A stretch of DNA of 64,000 nt from Larix kaempferi. Lineage: Eukaryota > Streptophyta > Pinopsida > Pinales > Pinaceae. Position numbers and translations under genes: made by a program. Of this stretch, positions 10,630-22,718 are shown one piece after another. Position 1 is the first letter of the stretch; every line of letters starts with the position of its first letter. The stretch spans positions 17,087,001-17,151,000 of the forward strand of contig BSBM01000260.1 in the NCBI GenBank assembly GCA_027924585.1, in the 5' to 3' direction. The notes under the pieces are model-generated. The model saw only the letters and a program-made list of their open reading frames with translations. It was not told the origin of the DNA and searched no databases.

Positions 10630-11642
10630 TCAAGCATAATACCGCTTGAGGTAGAGCCCATTTCTAGGCTCCTTCAAGGCGTTCCCCTCATAGTCTTCGA
10701 ACTTGTAGGCTCCTTTCTCGAGGACACGCTTCACAATGTAAGGACCGTGCCACATGGGGTTAAACTTGCATGCCCCCAGGGGTTCCTTATCTTGGTCATA
10801 AAGGAGGACCAAGTCACCTTCAACATACTGTCGGGGATGGACAGGCCTATCATACTGAACCTTAACACGACATTTGTTGGCATATATAGCCACAGTAGCA
10901 TCTCGACGCTGCTCATCAAGCTGCTCAAGGTGGATCAAATGTTGGTCAACATATGAGGTGTTAGGCAGGATCTCTATAGCTAGTTTCAACGAAGGGATCT
11001 CGCATTACATCGGCAAGATAGACTCCACACCATGTACTAAATGAAATGGTGAGAACTCAGTAGAAGTCTTGACTGTGGTTTGATATGCCCAAAAAGCAGG
11101 ATATAACATAGTGTGTCAATTTCTCTTGATTTGTCGGATGGTTCGTTGGAGAATGGTATTTAAGGACTTATTTACTGCCTTGACTTGACCATTCGCCTAG
11201 GGGTAGTAAGAAGATGAGTGATCTTGCTTAAACCCAAGCTTAAGTGATAAATCCGCCATCATATGGTTTTGGACGTGACTGCCATGGTTAGTGACAATCT
11301 CTTTCGGGATATAGAAACGAGTTATAATCTAATTGAAAACGAAGTGGGCTGCTGTAGCACCATCGACTTTAACGGTCGGCATGGCCTCAGCCCAATTGGT
11401 AAAATTATCAACGGCCATGATGATATGGTGATGCCCCCCAGCCGAGGTTGGGTTGCAATCCATGAAATCTACCCCCCATTTGGTGAAGGGATCGACGGTG
11501 ATGACCGGATGTAAAGGAGCAGGGTGCGAGTGCATGTTCCGAGCAAACACCTGGCAAGGGTGACATCTCTTCACAGGATTTACACAATATTTGAAGATCG
11601 TAGGCCAAAATAGCCCGCTCGCAAGATATGTTGGACTGTCGC
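10630..11642 (-). pseudogene. Gypsy1 integrase, core and C-terminal part
   Basis: Minus-strand frames give KRCHPCQVFARN (end of the zinc-binding domain), FTKWGVDFMDC (first catalytic Asp), a GGHHHIIMAVDNFTNWAEAM strand and, after stops and shifts, IVTNHGSH where the second catalytic Asp should be (Asn here), then GQVKAVNKSL where the catalytic Glu should be (Lys here). The C-terminal GPY/F-type module PMWHGPYIVKRVLEKGAY is well kept at 10630-10989 and ends at NGLYLKRYYA. The zinc-binding N-terminus lies on the far side of Copia1 (from about 23296). Integrase joins the cDNA to host DNA. Two of three catalytic residues are lost here, so it is dead. Confidence 0.85.
11638..11642. other. Copia1 target-site duplication, left copy
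   Basis: GTCGC before the Copia1 5' LTR matches GTCAC (23296-23300) after its 3' LTR except for one base. Removing Copia1 and one copy restores the integrase reading HLSGLAT...QHILRAGYFW, which supports the duplication call. Confidence 0.7.
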
Positions 11643-12209
11643 TGTTGACGTATTTGTAACTTCGGAAGATATTCTTCTATGTACCACACTTTTTCTTTAT
11701 TATATTCATGATGGAGATGTATTATTCCTCCAATCATAAGTGTTGTCTTTTGTATTTGTAAGTGTCACAAGTGTCGCAACTTATATTTGATGGGTTATTA
11801 GACCACCAGTGTGGGGTCGGCCCTGTATGAGTCATGTGGTTGGGTTATTAGGCTTCCTTAGGAAGTCGGCCCTATTAGAGTTAAAGGCAGGTTAAGTTGT
11901 GTATAAATAGAGAGTGAGTGTCTCTCATTCTATTCATTCACTCACTCATCCAACTCGCATATTTGAGAGAGAGGAGTGCGCACAAGTGGAGGAGGAGTAG
12001 CTGTTAGAGTCATCTATCTTTTGGGATTGATCTTTGTGATATTTGTATTGGGGCTTATTCTATATCTGAGGAAGTTGCGGGGTTTTCACCTTCTTGGTTT
12101 TACTCGAGGAAACTCTGTGTCTCTTGTGTTTATGGTTGCTATGTTGTGCATGTTATTCTCTTAGTAGGATCCTAGATAATGTTTGAATGAAATTATCAAA
12201 AAATTAACA
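11643..12209 (+). repeat. Copia1 5' LTR
   Basis: Starts TGTTGACGTATTTG and ends AAAAATTAACA. It matches 22719-23295 closely. It includes a TATA-like GTATAAATAGAG near 11900 followed by CTCTCATTC, a plausible promoter and start region for the element transcript. Confidence 0.92.
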
Positions 12210-12221
12210 TGGTATCAGAGC
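12210..12221 (+). other. Copia1 primer binding site
   Basis: TGGTATCAGAGC directly follows the LTR. It is complementary to the 3' end of plant initiator methionine tRNA, the usual primer for copia reverse transcription. Confidence 0.92.
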
Positions 12222-12953
12222 GAGACTAAGAGGAAGACACTGTGCAGCTACGGAAGCTAGGGCTTATTAATATTTGGGTTTCTCTCCTCAAATCATCAAA
12301 TACAGGAGGCTAGGATGACTCTCCTTGAAAGGGCGCATCTTTCTGTCGAGACAGAATTCAATTATGAGCACTTTTAGTTTTTGGCCCATCATTGCTGCGG
12401 GAAATTAGGGTTTCAGAGAAAGTTGGAATTTTTGGAATCTGAGACCACGGCTGGATGCTCCTCAAGAAAATCAAAGTTTAGAGACCAAGATCGAATTTTT
12501 TGGTTGGGAAGAACCTCGGGCATCATCAAACCCTAGTTCGGGATTTTGATTGGAAAGGTGGAAAATTATGGTTTCTGCAAAAGTTGAAATTTTTGGAATC
12601 CGTGACCACAGCTGGATGCTCCTAAGAAAAATTGAAGTTTAGAGCACAAGATCGAACTTTTTGGCTGGGTAGAACCTCGGGCATTATCAAACCCTAGTTC
12701 GGGATTTTGACCAGAAGATCTGAAAGTTTCAAAGGTAATTTTGAGGGGTCAAATTTTGCAAATTTCAAAATTGAAGTATACCAGCTTGATCAGCTCAGCA
12801 AGGCACATCTTTCCATCCATTCAGAAGTTTGGAATTCAAAGTTTTAATTTTTAGGGTTTCTCTGACAAACCCTAATCCAACTCCAGATCCAGTTTTCAGC
12901 AAATCAAGTGGTAAGACCTAAATCTTTTATTTCCATTTGAGTTTCTCATTAAG
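12222..12953 (+). other. Copia1 leader with an internal duplication
   Basis: This is the untranslated leader between PBS and gag. Two related copies of about 180 bp are visible: 'agttggaatttttggaatctgagaccac' near 12420 and 'agttgaaatttttggaatccgtgaccac' near 12582, each followed by GCTGGATGCTCC and by 'aaccctagttcgggattttga'. No coding sequence is recognised. Confidence 0.6.
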
Positions 12954-14165
12954 ATGTCTCACCACACCAAGCTTGAGGATAAGCTTGAAGGAGTTGACAA
13001 CTTCCGAGCATGGAAGTATAGGATTGGGTTAATCCTAGAAGAGAATGATTTGGACACCTACATAAAAGAAGAGGTTCCAGTTCCAGAGGGAGATGAGACT
13101 AAGGCCTTACACAAGAAGAACTTGATCAAATCTAAGAGAATCATTGTTGATTCTTTAAAAGACCATCTCATACCCCATGTGTCTTCTCTAAAGACACCTA
13201 AGGAGATGTTTGACTCCTTGACCAATTTGTTAGAAGGAAAGAACATAAATCAGAAGATGAATTTGCGGAATCAGTTGAAAGGGGTTAAGTTCTAGAATGG
13301 AGAGACCATCCAATCTTAGTTTACAAAGGTCTCTCAAATCAAAGAACATCTTGAAGCTGCGGATGAAGTAGTGGAGAATGGAGAAATTGTCATGACCACA
13401 TTAAATGGTCTACCTAGGTCATGGGACTCCTTCATCCAAGGTATCTGTGCAAGAAAGAAGTTGATCTCCTTCAGTACACTATGGGAGGAATGTTCACAAG
13501 AATAAGCTAGGATTGTAGCTCGAGAAGAAAAGATGGGAAGTGAAGACCAAGCTCTCACTGCTCACACCAAGAGAAGTAAGCCCAAGGGGGAGCAATCTCA
13601 TCACAATAAATCTTTTCACCACCATCAAAGAGATAAGAAAGATCTGAGATGCTTCACATGTAATGAGAAGGGACACTTTGCCGCAGATTGTCCCAAGAAC
13701 AAAAAGGGATTCAACAACAACAAGAAGAGATATCATGCTCATGTTGCTGAGGATGATGAAACTTCCAGGAAGAAGACTAAGGTAGAAAGTGAAGACTCTT
13801 CGAGTGACGATGAATATGTTCTAATCTCTGCTCTCATAGGTATTGTTACACATGGGTGTAATGATTGGCTTATTGATAGTGGGGCTTCTAAACATATGAC
13901 GGGATTCAAAGAATCTTTTATGGACCTATCTGAACATGAGTCACCTCATAAGGTGAAACTTGGGGATGACTATCAATACCCTATAAAAGGAAGTGGTGAA
14001 GCCTCCTACAAGTTAGACTCTGGGAAGTCTTTAAAGATGCAAGATGTTCTATATGTACCTGGACTTAAGAATAATCTTCTCTCCATATCATCTTTGGATG
14101 CAAAAGGGATGAGAGTTGCATTTGTGGATGGCCAAAAGGTAAGACCATTGATGATGCAACAGTGA
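12954..14165 (+). pseudogene. Copia1 gag and protease
   Basis: One reading frame from the ATG at 12954 codes a copia gag (DNFRAWKYRIGLILEENDL near the start, then a helical capsid part), a CCHC zinc knuckle CFTCNEKGHFAADCP at about 13650-13695, and an aspartic protease with DWLIDSGASKHMTG at about 13863 and LKNNLLSISSL at about 14070. Three in-frame stops (13294, about 13316 and 13504) interrupt gag. The first two are TAG where CAG (Gln) is expected; the third is TAA. Gag packages the element RNA and the protease cuts the polyprotein. The protease motif itself is intact. The frame is lost just after 14165. Confidence 0.85.
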
Positions 14166-14821
14166 TTGGAGAGCAAGAGGGAGGATTATACAAATTGAAG
14201 GGACAACCTGAACATGCCATGGTACATGAATCCATGGATCCAAGTGAACTTTGGCATAGAAGGCTTGCACATGACACTATAGAGCACTACCAATTGCAAG
14301 CAAAGTAGTAGAAGGTCTTCCTGAAATACAGTCAAAGCATGAAGGTGTTTGCAAAGGATGTGCAAAAGGAAAGAACACAAAGAAGGCATTTCCAAGCAAT
14401 GAAAGCAAGGGAAAAGGAATCTTGGAAATTATCCACTCCGATGTATGCAGTCCAACATCATCCAGTTCTCTGAGTGGGTATGTATATTATGTTTCCTTCA
14501 TTGATGATTTCTCTAGGAAGACTTGGATTTATTTCTTGAAGAACAAAGATGAAGTATTTAGCAAATTCAAGGAATTGAAACGCCTTGATAGACAACCACA
14601 CTGAAAAGAAGATCAAGACCTTTAGATCCGACAATTGTGGAGAATTTACTTCAGAATACTTCAAGAAGTTATGCAGTGATTCAGGGATTAAGAGGGAGTT
14701 GACTACTCCTTACAATCTACAACAGAAAGGAGTAGAAGAAGCTACTTCAGATTCGGACTCCAGTAGCTCCTGCAAGGAAGCAAATATTGAGAGGGAGTCC
14801 ACCCAACAAATAAACAAAGAT
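14166..14821 (+). pseudogene. Copia1 integrase remnant
   Basis: The zinc-binding region is recognisable at about 14250-14370 (LWHRRLAH-like, then CKGCAKGK). The core follows with EIIHSDVCSP (first catalytic Asp) and YVYYVSFIDDFSRKTWIYFL. After a frameshift near 14585 it continues FRSDNCGEFTSEYF (second catalytic Asp) and TPYNLQQKGV, where the usual QQNGVAERKN with its catalytic Glu is cut off. The next residues are acidic and serine-rich and belong to the INT-RT linker, so about 200 or more codons of the integrase C-terminus are deleted. It cannot integrate DNA. Confidence 0.8.
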
Positions 14822-15051
14822 AAGTATTTGAATTGCCATTTCTTGCATATCTGATTGTTTAAATAATATTGTTCAATGATGTATATACTTATGTTCCTAG
14901 ACTTAGATTGTGTATTATGCATATTAGAATAATTGCATTAATGAACAGTATACTAATAATATGCATGTGATGGGTAAGTGGCCTATGAAACCTCTTTGCT
15001 GACATATTGGGAGTAGTGCAAACTCTTAACAATGTTTTGGTAGAGATGGAA
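14822..15051 (+). other. Left part of an intron- or MITE-like AT-rich insert in Copia1
   Basis: The coding sequence breaks at AAAGAT (14816-14821) and AAAGAT recurs at 19782-19787. Taking out the solo LTR, the inserted piece is only about 390 bp (14822-15051 plus 19618-19781) and AT-rich. It can also be read as a GT-AG intron (GTATTTG at 14824, CTTGTAG ending at 19780). Both readings are open. Confidence 0.4.
15047..15051. other. Target-site duplication of the solo-LTR-like unit
   Basis: TGGAA immediately before TGTAACATCC is repeated exactly at 19613-19617 immediately after GTCTGTGACA. A perfect 5 bp duplication defines the ends of the inserted unit. Confidence 0.85.
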
Positions 15052-18000
15052 TGTAACATCCCTCCAATTTGACCCTAATAATTATTATTATTTTTGTAAA
15101 ATAATTATAATTATGTAAATAGGCCATGGTGAGGAGCTCAAGGCCAAGGCCCCACCAGTGGACCTCGAGTTAGTGTCATGATTATAAGTCTTAGATAAGA
15201 CTACAAAATTAAGAAAAGTAAATGCGATTAAACGATAAACGACCGAACCCATCCAAAAGAAAAGATGAGATGGCAGACAAGCCATGAGATCGAGTTTTCT
15301 AATGACTAGGGAAATATCCAACGGCTGTTATAAAATAGATTAAAACAATTGAGTGACTGGAGACAAGTAACAAAGAGACGATCCCAAAGTAATATTGAAT
15401 ATTTCAAATCCAACACATGAGTTGCTGAGAAACACATATTACCACTTAAGGAAAACCCATAAATTTATACTATTCTCATCCCTATTATTATTATTTCCAT
15501 GACATGATAAGTAATTGAACACATATACAAGTAAGATGAATACTATGAAGAATATTATTATATTCATGAGTATAGAGCATAGGAAAAGCTTAACCTATTT
15601 CCATGTATATATATATGGGAGATTCACCTATGGACTGATAAGTGTTAATATTAATAATATGAACATTGTAAATGACCTTTTATTATTATTATTGAGAATA
15701 ATTAAAGATTAATACAAATGGAATTAATATGGTGACGATTTCACCCTTAAATATGGTAATTTTATTTAGAAGAAAGTTTATATATATATATATATATATT
15801 AATCAATCAAGAGGTAAGTATTATAAGAATTGAGAAAATTAATAGTTCAAACATAAAACAATTATACCTTAGAGGCTTGGATGAGATTTGAAGATTAATA
15901 TAGGACCTTATTTACATGAAGTTAAAAGATACATACTACATTTCATTTATATAAAAGTTATACGAACTAGAAAACAGGGCATGTAGATTATTTTCATATG
16001 AAGATAATCGTTGTATTTTCCACATGCCATTTAGGAACTATAAACAAAGCACTTCCCACCAATTTTATTGAGATTCGCTTAGAAAATGGGCGACATGTCT
16101 TAATACATGGTTTGTTTGTTTGTTACTCATCGGAAAAGTGATGGAGCCAAGCCTTTATACATAAATGATCTCTTAAAGATTTAGTTGGGATGTTTGTTTC
16201 CGCAACCCATATAAAACTTGTGATGACAGTTTTGCCTGATCACCACGATCGGATGGAAGGAGTGGAGCACTCCAACGACCTTACTACCACCTCCATCATC
16301 TATTTTTCGTGGAGCACGTGGCTCTTTTCCCTAGCCAATTGTTGAGAGAACTTAAAACTCTTCATGGCTTCCATCTGCCATTAGCAAAAATGCCAAACAA
16401 GTGGCATGGGAGTTAAATTGGTGTGGGAGTTGTCTTCTCCACGCGGAGGGCGATGGGAAGCAGGCATGCCATCTGCCCAACGGTTCCAGCATTATGGTCT
16501 CTTTAAATTATATACAGCTGGGAAGGAGGGGGGAGGAAATTGCCATTTCAGAGAGGAAGGTTAGCACTCTGCATGGAGTTATGGTGTAAGTCTTCTCAGC
16601 TACCCCAATCTAGGATGGCGTGGAGGGTAACATTAGTGGATATCACGTTGGGACCATCGAAGCCACTCCGATCCAAGAGGTTGGTGGAACTCTGCACACA
16701 AATTCTTTTGGTATTTGCAAATCGAATCCCTATAGGAAGATTGGTAAGGGATCTCTATCGTTCAAATTATAGTGTTATCATTCGTTGATATGATCACAGC
16801 CCAAACTCTATTTTAGTGTATGCATGATCGAGTAAGGTTAGAATAGCAGTAGGTTGAACTGCACGATGTTGGGCGTACGAGCATATAGAGAATTGTGATT
16901 TAATAATTCTGGTTTAGATCTGCATGTGATTCTCCGGGCAGAATGTTAAGCCTTGCAAGAAATATTATATCGATTGGTGATAAAAGGGTGATTATATTAT
17001 TATATGTTGAGTGAATATGAATTAGATTGGATGTTAATCCCTGCTATAAATATTAGTTTGATCAGATCTTTATTTTAACATCTCAACAGGGTAGAACCCC
17101 GGTAAGGTTTTCTTTTATGAAGAGACGCAAGAATATTGTTTCGGTCTCTGTCGAGATCCTTTTATTAGGTTGATTCTAAACCTATTTTTTTAAGTCTCTG
17201 TCAGGTGCTGCATGGAGCCATAGCTCGAACTTGGTTGAAAATTGTTAGGCTGAGATGAAGACCTATTTTTCCTAGTGAATGATCAAGCCATCTCTGCCTG
17301 GTGACTGGCTTAAGTGATCTTTTAGCTTTTGTTTTGTGATAAATTATTGACCTCTGTCCTAGCTAGTTCTTTTGCTGCTAGGTCCACGATAAATCTCTTG
17401 GTATATGTTTCATATTGCAGCAACATTGAACACCTTGGAAACAACGATTGATTGCTGAATATTTATTGATGCCTGCGTTTAGGGACAGGTGATCACTATA
17501 AATAAACCTTTCTTGGATCTCTGTCGTGTAAGGTTGTAAGAAGAATAGATGAACTGAATGTTTGCATGTAAGTATTCTACCCAGCGAAATTGTATAAGTA
17601 TTTTATTGGGAAAATGTGTGATCCAATTTGGATCTCCGCCTGTAGTTATTGCAGTAAGAAAATGGTAACAATCTTTGCTGAAGTTCTGCCACAATCGAAC
17701 CCTCTCAGCTGCTTTAATGTTTCGCGATCACCTTGAAATTTTTTGGCACTCGGGTGATGCGATCGAAATGTCTCTACGACCTTTGTTATTAAACAAGGGT
17801 TTTGTATAGCTTGTTAAATAATGTATTAAATTTTAGATCTATAACTGTAGCATCAAACGACTTGAAGGAATAATGGAAATTATAATAATAATTGATCGTG
17901 GCACAATCAATGTTTAAAAAGTTTGACTTTGGAATACAAGGAGAGTTTGGAGTGGATCCTATCCCAATAATATATCAAATGGGTAACTAAGTTAAATAAT

Positions 18001-19612
18001 GAAACATGAACTTATGTATTCATGACATAAAAGTTATAGGAAGATATAGAGGAAAAGACCTAAGTTATAAAGATTATGAAGAATCTTATATTCAAATATA
18101 CATGCTTATGTTAATGGAACATAATAAGCATCAAGATATTGAAGGCACTAATATTTATATGGAACATAGATATAAAGATTATGGATGGGCTTATATTATA
18201 TATATATACGAGAGTGAAGACCTTTTACACGTATGTATTTTAATGTTAATTCAAGTGGGGAAACATAGCTAAGCACCCTTAATTTTAACATTTGTGATGA
18301 AAAGTTGTTAGTCAGGATATTAATAAAAGTAAATTCCATATCTTGGGATATTGGAGTTTTAGATACAAGTATACTTATTAATAAGTGTTATTGCATCTTA
18401 TGGATCTCTCTAGGAAGAGTTTAATAATTAATAGGAGGTTCACCTATATGGTGTACTAAGCTCGGTATAAGTCCTAGCCGGATCATTATCTTAAACATTT
18501 TGTGGTTTTGATTTTTATAGCTGCAATTTACTTTATTTTTCTTGCTTATAAGATACGATGCATATATGTATGTATTGGAGAGGAAGGGTATAACCCTTAG
18601 ACTTTGGGAATGAAGAATCCAATACTTGTACTAAGATTTTTTTTGAAGTTGACTTGTTATATGTATGTTATATTCCGAGATAGAACTCTAAGATGTCTTG
18701 AAGATACTCTCGGTGAGAGAGGTTAATGCAACTTCTTGGTTGCTGTTTGTAAACCATGAGTCTTGTCGTAGCAATTAAGTTGCTCTTGTAATCCTACCAC
18801 TTCTTCTCTAATAATAAAATATGCACACACTTTTGTGGACTAGCCCGTGTACGGGTGAACCACGTTACTCTTGGTCTCCTTATGTTTTCTTATGGTGTTC
18901 CTCATTATGTCTATGCGTTTGAGCACTTAAATTCCTTCCTAAATTATTATGATAATGCAAATATGTCCACTTTATGATTATTTTAATATTGCTATCACTT
19001 ATGATGTTCTCCTGGTTCGATCAACTGATAAAAGATGTACATGTGCATTTCACCTAGTCTGCCTATGTTGACTTTCTTTACGCAAGCGAATGTTTTAGCA
19101 ATTGATAACTCCTAATGTACCTTTATTTTGTCATTAATTGATTTATGGGATTGATGATGGCGAATATTCTATAGTTACAGCTAAATATGGAAAAACGGTT
19201 CAGTGAAAGTATAATCGTAGTCATGCTATCCAGGTAAAATGTTGCATGATGTCAAGGAGTTGTTTGGTTACGTAGACATACGTTGTCAAGAAAATAATTA
19301 AATTCTAAGATGTTTCTCTTTTATTTTATAGTGTTAAAAGGTGAAAAGGGGTTGCACAAATAGGTAAAGATACATCATCCAATATAAAGTTACGTCATTA
19401 CGACATGTAGGTATTGGCGATTGCAATTCTAATACTACGATATTTTCTATGTTGTAATTATTTAGGCAATTAAATTATTGCGAGTTGTTTAAACGTCTTT
19501 TCATTTTTAATAGTAATTTAAAATGCCAAAATTTATACTTCCGCGTAGTAGTTAGGAGTAAATAGACCTTTTTTAAGGATTTTAAATTTTTATGAAATTT
19601 GGGTCTGTGACA
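15052..19612 (+). mobile_element. 4.56 kb solo LTR of an unidentified retrotransposon
   Basis: The unit begins TGTAACATCCCTCC, ends GGGTCTGTGACA and is flanked by TGGAA on both sides. I find no gag or pol and only one terminal-type block (AATAAAATATGCAC at about 18810, then GTGGACTAGCCCGTGTACGG and GTGAACCACGTT), so a single long LTR left by LTR-LTR recombination is the simplest reading. A non-autonomous LARD-type element is the alternative. A (TA)n run lies near 15778. The similar block at 1440-1530 may belong to a related family. Confidence 0.7.
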
Positions 19613-19781
19613 TGGAAGGCATCTAGAAAGTTACCGTATGAATACGCGATATGGATGAATGTTGTATTGAAGCATTGGCTAAGATAATTGCATGACTGTA
19701 TGACATATTCCTTTATGTGTAAGACTTTGTTCTGTAAACTATGAGAAGTTTCTAATCATGCAATTGAATTTGACTTGTAGG
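19613..19781 (+). other. Right part of the intron- or MITE-like insert in Copia1
   Basis: Continuation of the AT-rich piece that starts at 14822. It begins with the second TGGAA of the solo-LTR duplication and ends TTTGACTTGTAGG before the second AAAGAT. Confidence 0.4.
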
Positions 19782-19854
19782 AAAGATCGTATACAATCAC
19801 CTACAAAAGAAGGACTACAACATTTGTTCCAGCAACGAAGTTCAAGAAAACTAT

Positions 19855-21411
19855 CTATTGAAGATATTGAAGAATCTGAAGTTCCCAGGATCTAGGATGC
19901 AGTGATGGAAGGATGCCATGGTCGAGGAATACCATTCGATCATGAAGAATGATGTTTGGGATGTGGTCCCAAGACCAGAAGGGAAGTCTGTTGTGACTTC
20001 CAAGTGGATCTATAAGATCAAGCATGCTACAGATGGTAGCATAGAGAAATACAAGGCAAGATCTGTAGCTTGTGGCTTCTCTAAGAAAGAAGGGATAGAT
20101 TATGAAGAGACTTTTGCACCTGTAGCCAGATACACTTCCATCATAACAGTACTTTCTTTGGCTGTAGTGATGAAGTGGAAGATACACCAGATGGATGTCA
20201 AGACAACTTTATTGAATGGTGTAGTCGAAGAGGAAGTGCATGTGGAGCAGCCACTTGGTTTTGAGACACATGACAGGGAGTCATATGTGTGCAGATTGAA
20301 GAAAGCCTTGTATGGCTTGAAGCAAGCACCTAGGACATGGTACGACAGGATAGACATCTTCCTATCCAGTTTGGGATTTACCAAGAGTAAAGCGGATTCC
20401 AACCTTTACTACAAGGTTGAGGAAGGAAATCCAGTGATACTCCTATTGTATGTGGATGACCTGTTTTTGACAGGTGAGGATAGATTGATTGCCGACACAA
20501 AGAGGAATATTCCTGTCGAGTTCGAGATGAAGGACTTGGGAATGATGCATTACTTTCTAGGTATGTAGGTGTGGAAGAGTGCAGATGGAATCTCCCTTGG
20601 ACAAGGGAAGTATGTAGTAGAGATCCTAAAGCAGTTCGGGATGATGGAATACAAGGCCATGGCCACACCTATGGCATCGAACTTGAAGCTATTGAGTGAT
20701 GATTCATCAGAGTCAGTTGAAGCCACAATGTATCATCAAATGATTGGGTCTTTGATGTACCTGACGAACACAAGACCAGATATTTTCTTTGCAGTGAACA
20801 CCTTGAGCCAATTTCTGACAAATCCTAGACATTTTCGCCTCATTGCTGTAAAGCATATTCTGAGGTACCTGAAGGGTACAATTGATTATGGGCTCAAGTA
20901 TGATGTGAATCAAAAGTTTAACTTGGAGGGTTATGTTGATTCAGATTGGGCAGGTAGTGCTGCAGATAGGAAGAGCATTTCGGGGTGCTGCTTTAGTATG
21001 GGATCAGGTGTGATCTCTTGGTTTAGCAGGAAGCAATCCTGCGTAGCACTAAGTACAGCCGAAGCAGAGTATGTTGCAGCTTGTTCAACTAGTTGTGAGG
21101 CAGTATGGCTAAGGAAGCTACTGTCTGATTTATTTGATCTCCAGTTGGATGCTACCTGTATCTATTGTGACAACCAGAGTTGTGTGAAGTTGTCAGAGAA
21201 CTCTGTGTTCCATGACAGGTCGAAGCACATTGAGATCAAATATCACTATATTAGGGATATGGTGCAGAGAGGAGCAATGAAGCTCCAGTATGTTACAATA
21301 GATGAGCAGATTGCAGATGTGTTGACCAAACCACTAGCGAGAGTGAAATTCGAGTACTTCAGAGAGAGGCTTGGTGTTCTTCAGATAGAAGATACTTCGA
21401 GGAAGAAGTGA
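19855..21411 (+). pseudogene. Copia1 reverse transcriptase and RNase H
   Basis: From about 19905 the frame shows VEEYHSIMKNDVWDVVPRP, SKWIYKIKH, EGIDYEETFAPVARYTSI, HQMDVKTTLLNG, ALYGLKQAPRTWY and the catalytic LLYVDDLFLTG, all diagnostic of Ty1/copia RT. One TAG (20566) interrupts the frame after YFLGM. RNase H follows with VDSDWAGSAADRKSISG, LSTAEAEYVAA, IYCDNQSCVKLSENSVFHDR, SKHIEIKYH and ADVLTKPLA, and ends at 21411. All RNase H catalytic positions appear kept. The family match is Tnt1-94-like. RT and RNase H make the cDNA. Apart from the stop and a damaged upstream linker, this is the best preserved coding segment in the window. Confidence 0.92.
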
Positions 21412-22718
21412 TGGGACACATTTGCAAGAGCCATTCCAAGCATGGTGGTAGGAGGATGCTAGATGATGTTCCAAATTATGATAATCATCTGTAGGATGAG
21501 CATCGTCCAGATGATGTTCTACATTATGATGATTAGGATGATCATGCGATGATGATATGCATCAAGATGATGTTGTGATGATGATTAGGATGATCATGCG
21601 ATGATGATATGCATCAGGACGATGTGACGATAATCAGGATGATCATGTGATGATGATATGCATCAGGAGATGCTGTGATGATGATCAGGATGATCATGCA
21701 ATGATGATATGCATCAGGACAATGTTGTGACGATGATCAGGATGATCATGCGATGATGATGTGCATCAGGATGATGTACTGCATGATGATGATCAGTATG
21801 ATCATGAGCATCAGGATGATGCTTTGTGTGAGGATGATCAGGTTGATCTTGAGTATCAGGATGGTACTTTGTGGCCATGGACAGGTTGTGTAAGGGTAGC
21901 ATGTAATACGTCCTAGAGATCCGGACAGGTTGTGCTAGGCACGTAAAAGTCCTCGGATGCTTTTTAGAGATCTTGCTGGGCAAGACACTCTTTTAAGGTT
22001 TTTCTAGACCACATGTAATACGTCCTGGAGATCCGGACAGGTTGTGCTAGGCACGTAAAAGTCCTTGGATGCTCTTTAGAGATCTTGCTGGGCACGACAC
22101 TATTTTAAGGTTTTGTGGGGACCACATGTAATAAGTCCCGGAGATCCGGATAGGTTGTGCTAGGCACGTAAAATTCCTCGAATGCTCTTTAGAGATCTTG
22201 TTGGGAAAGACACTCTTTTAAGGTTTTGTGGAGATCACATGTAATCAGTCCTGGAGATCCGGACAGGTTGTGCTAGGCACGTAAAATTCCTCAGATGCTC
22301 TTTAGAGATCTTGCTGGGCAAGACACTCTTTTAAGGTTTTGCGAAGGTCACATGTAAAATATCCTGGGAGATCTGATAGGTTTAGCTGTGTGCTCATAAA
22401 ATTCCTGGGATGATTTTTTGAGGTTTTGTTAATGCATGTAATCAATCTTGAGGATTCCACGAGATGGCCAGCTCACAAAGATGATGAAGAACTACATGAA
22501 GCTAGGCCTACAACCAGCATGAAAAAGGCCTGGCTCTATAGAACTTCCTATGACGAGAAGAATTGAGAGATAGCCCAGTGATCGAGATGACGAGTACAAC
22601 AGCAGTGACGATGATGCTCCGTGATCTAGTGACGATGATCCAGCTCCAGAATTGAAGACTTGTGGCGATATGTATTGATGACCTGTGTCTAGAGAATACC
22701 TTCCTAGTTAAGAGGGAG
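21412..22718 (+). repeat. Copia1 3' untranslated region with two tandem-repeat arrays
   Basis: Array A starts at about 21535 with units AGGATGATCATGCGATGATG... beginning near 21535, 21587, 21636, 21687, 21739 and 21795 (period 49-56 bp), then decays to about 21870. Array B has units starting CATGTAATACGTCCTGGAGA at 21900, 22012, 22125, 22238 and 22351 (period 112-113 bp), with a partial sixth from 22435. Between the arrays and the LTR lies non-coding DNA. The polypurine tract AAGAGGGAG directly precedes the 3' LTR at 22719. Confidence 0.85.

Noticed and set aside
21535-22465. CRISPR-like regularly spaced repeats
   Set aside because: Repeats are directly tandem without unique spacers, lie in a retrotransposon 3' region, and the genome is plant nuclear DNA.
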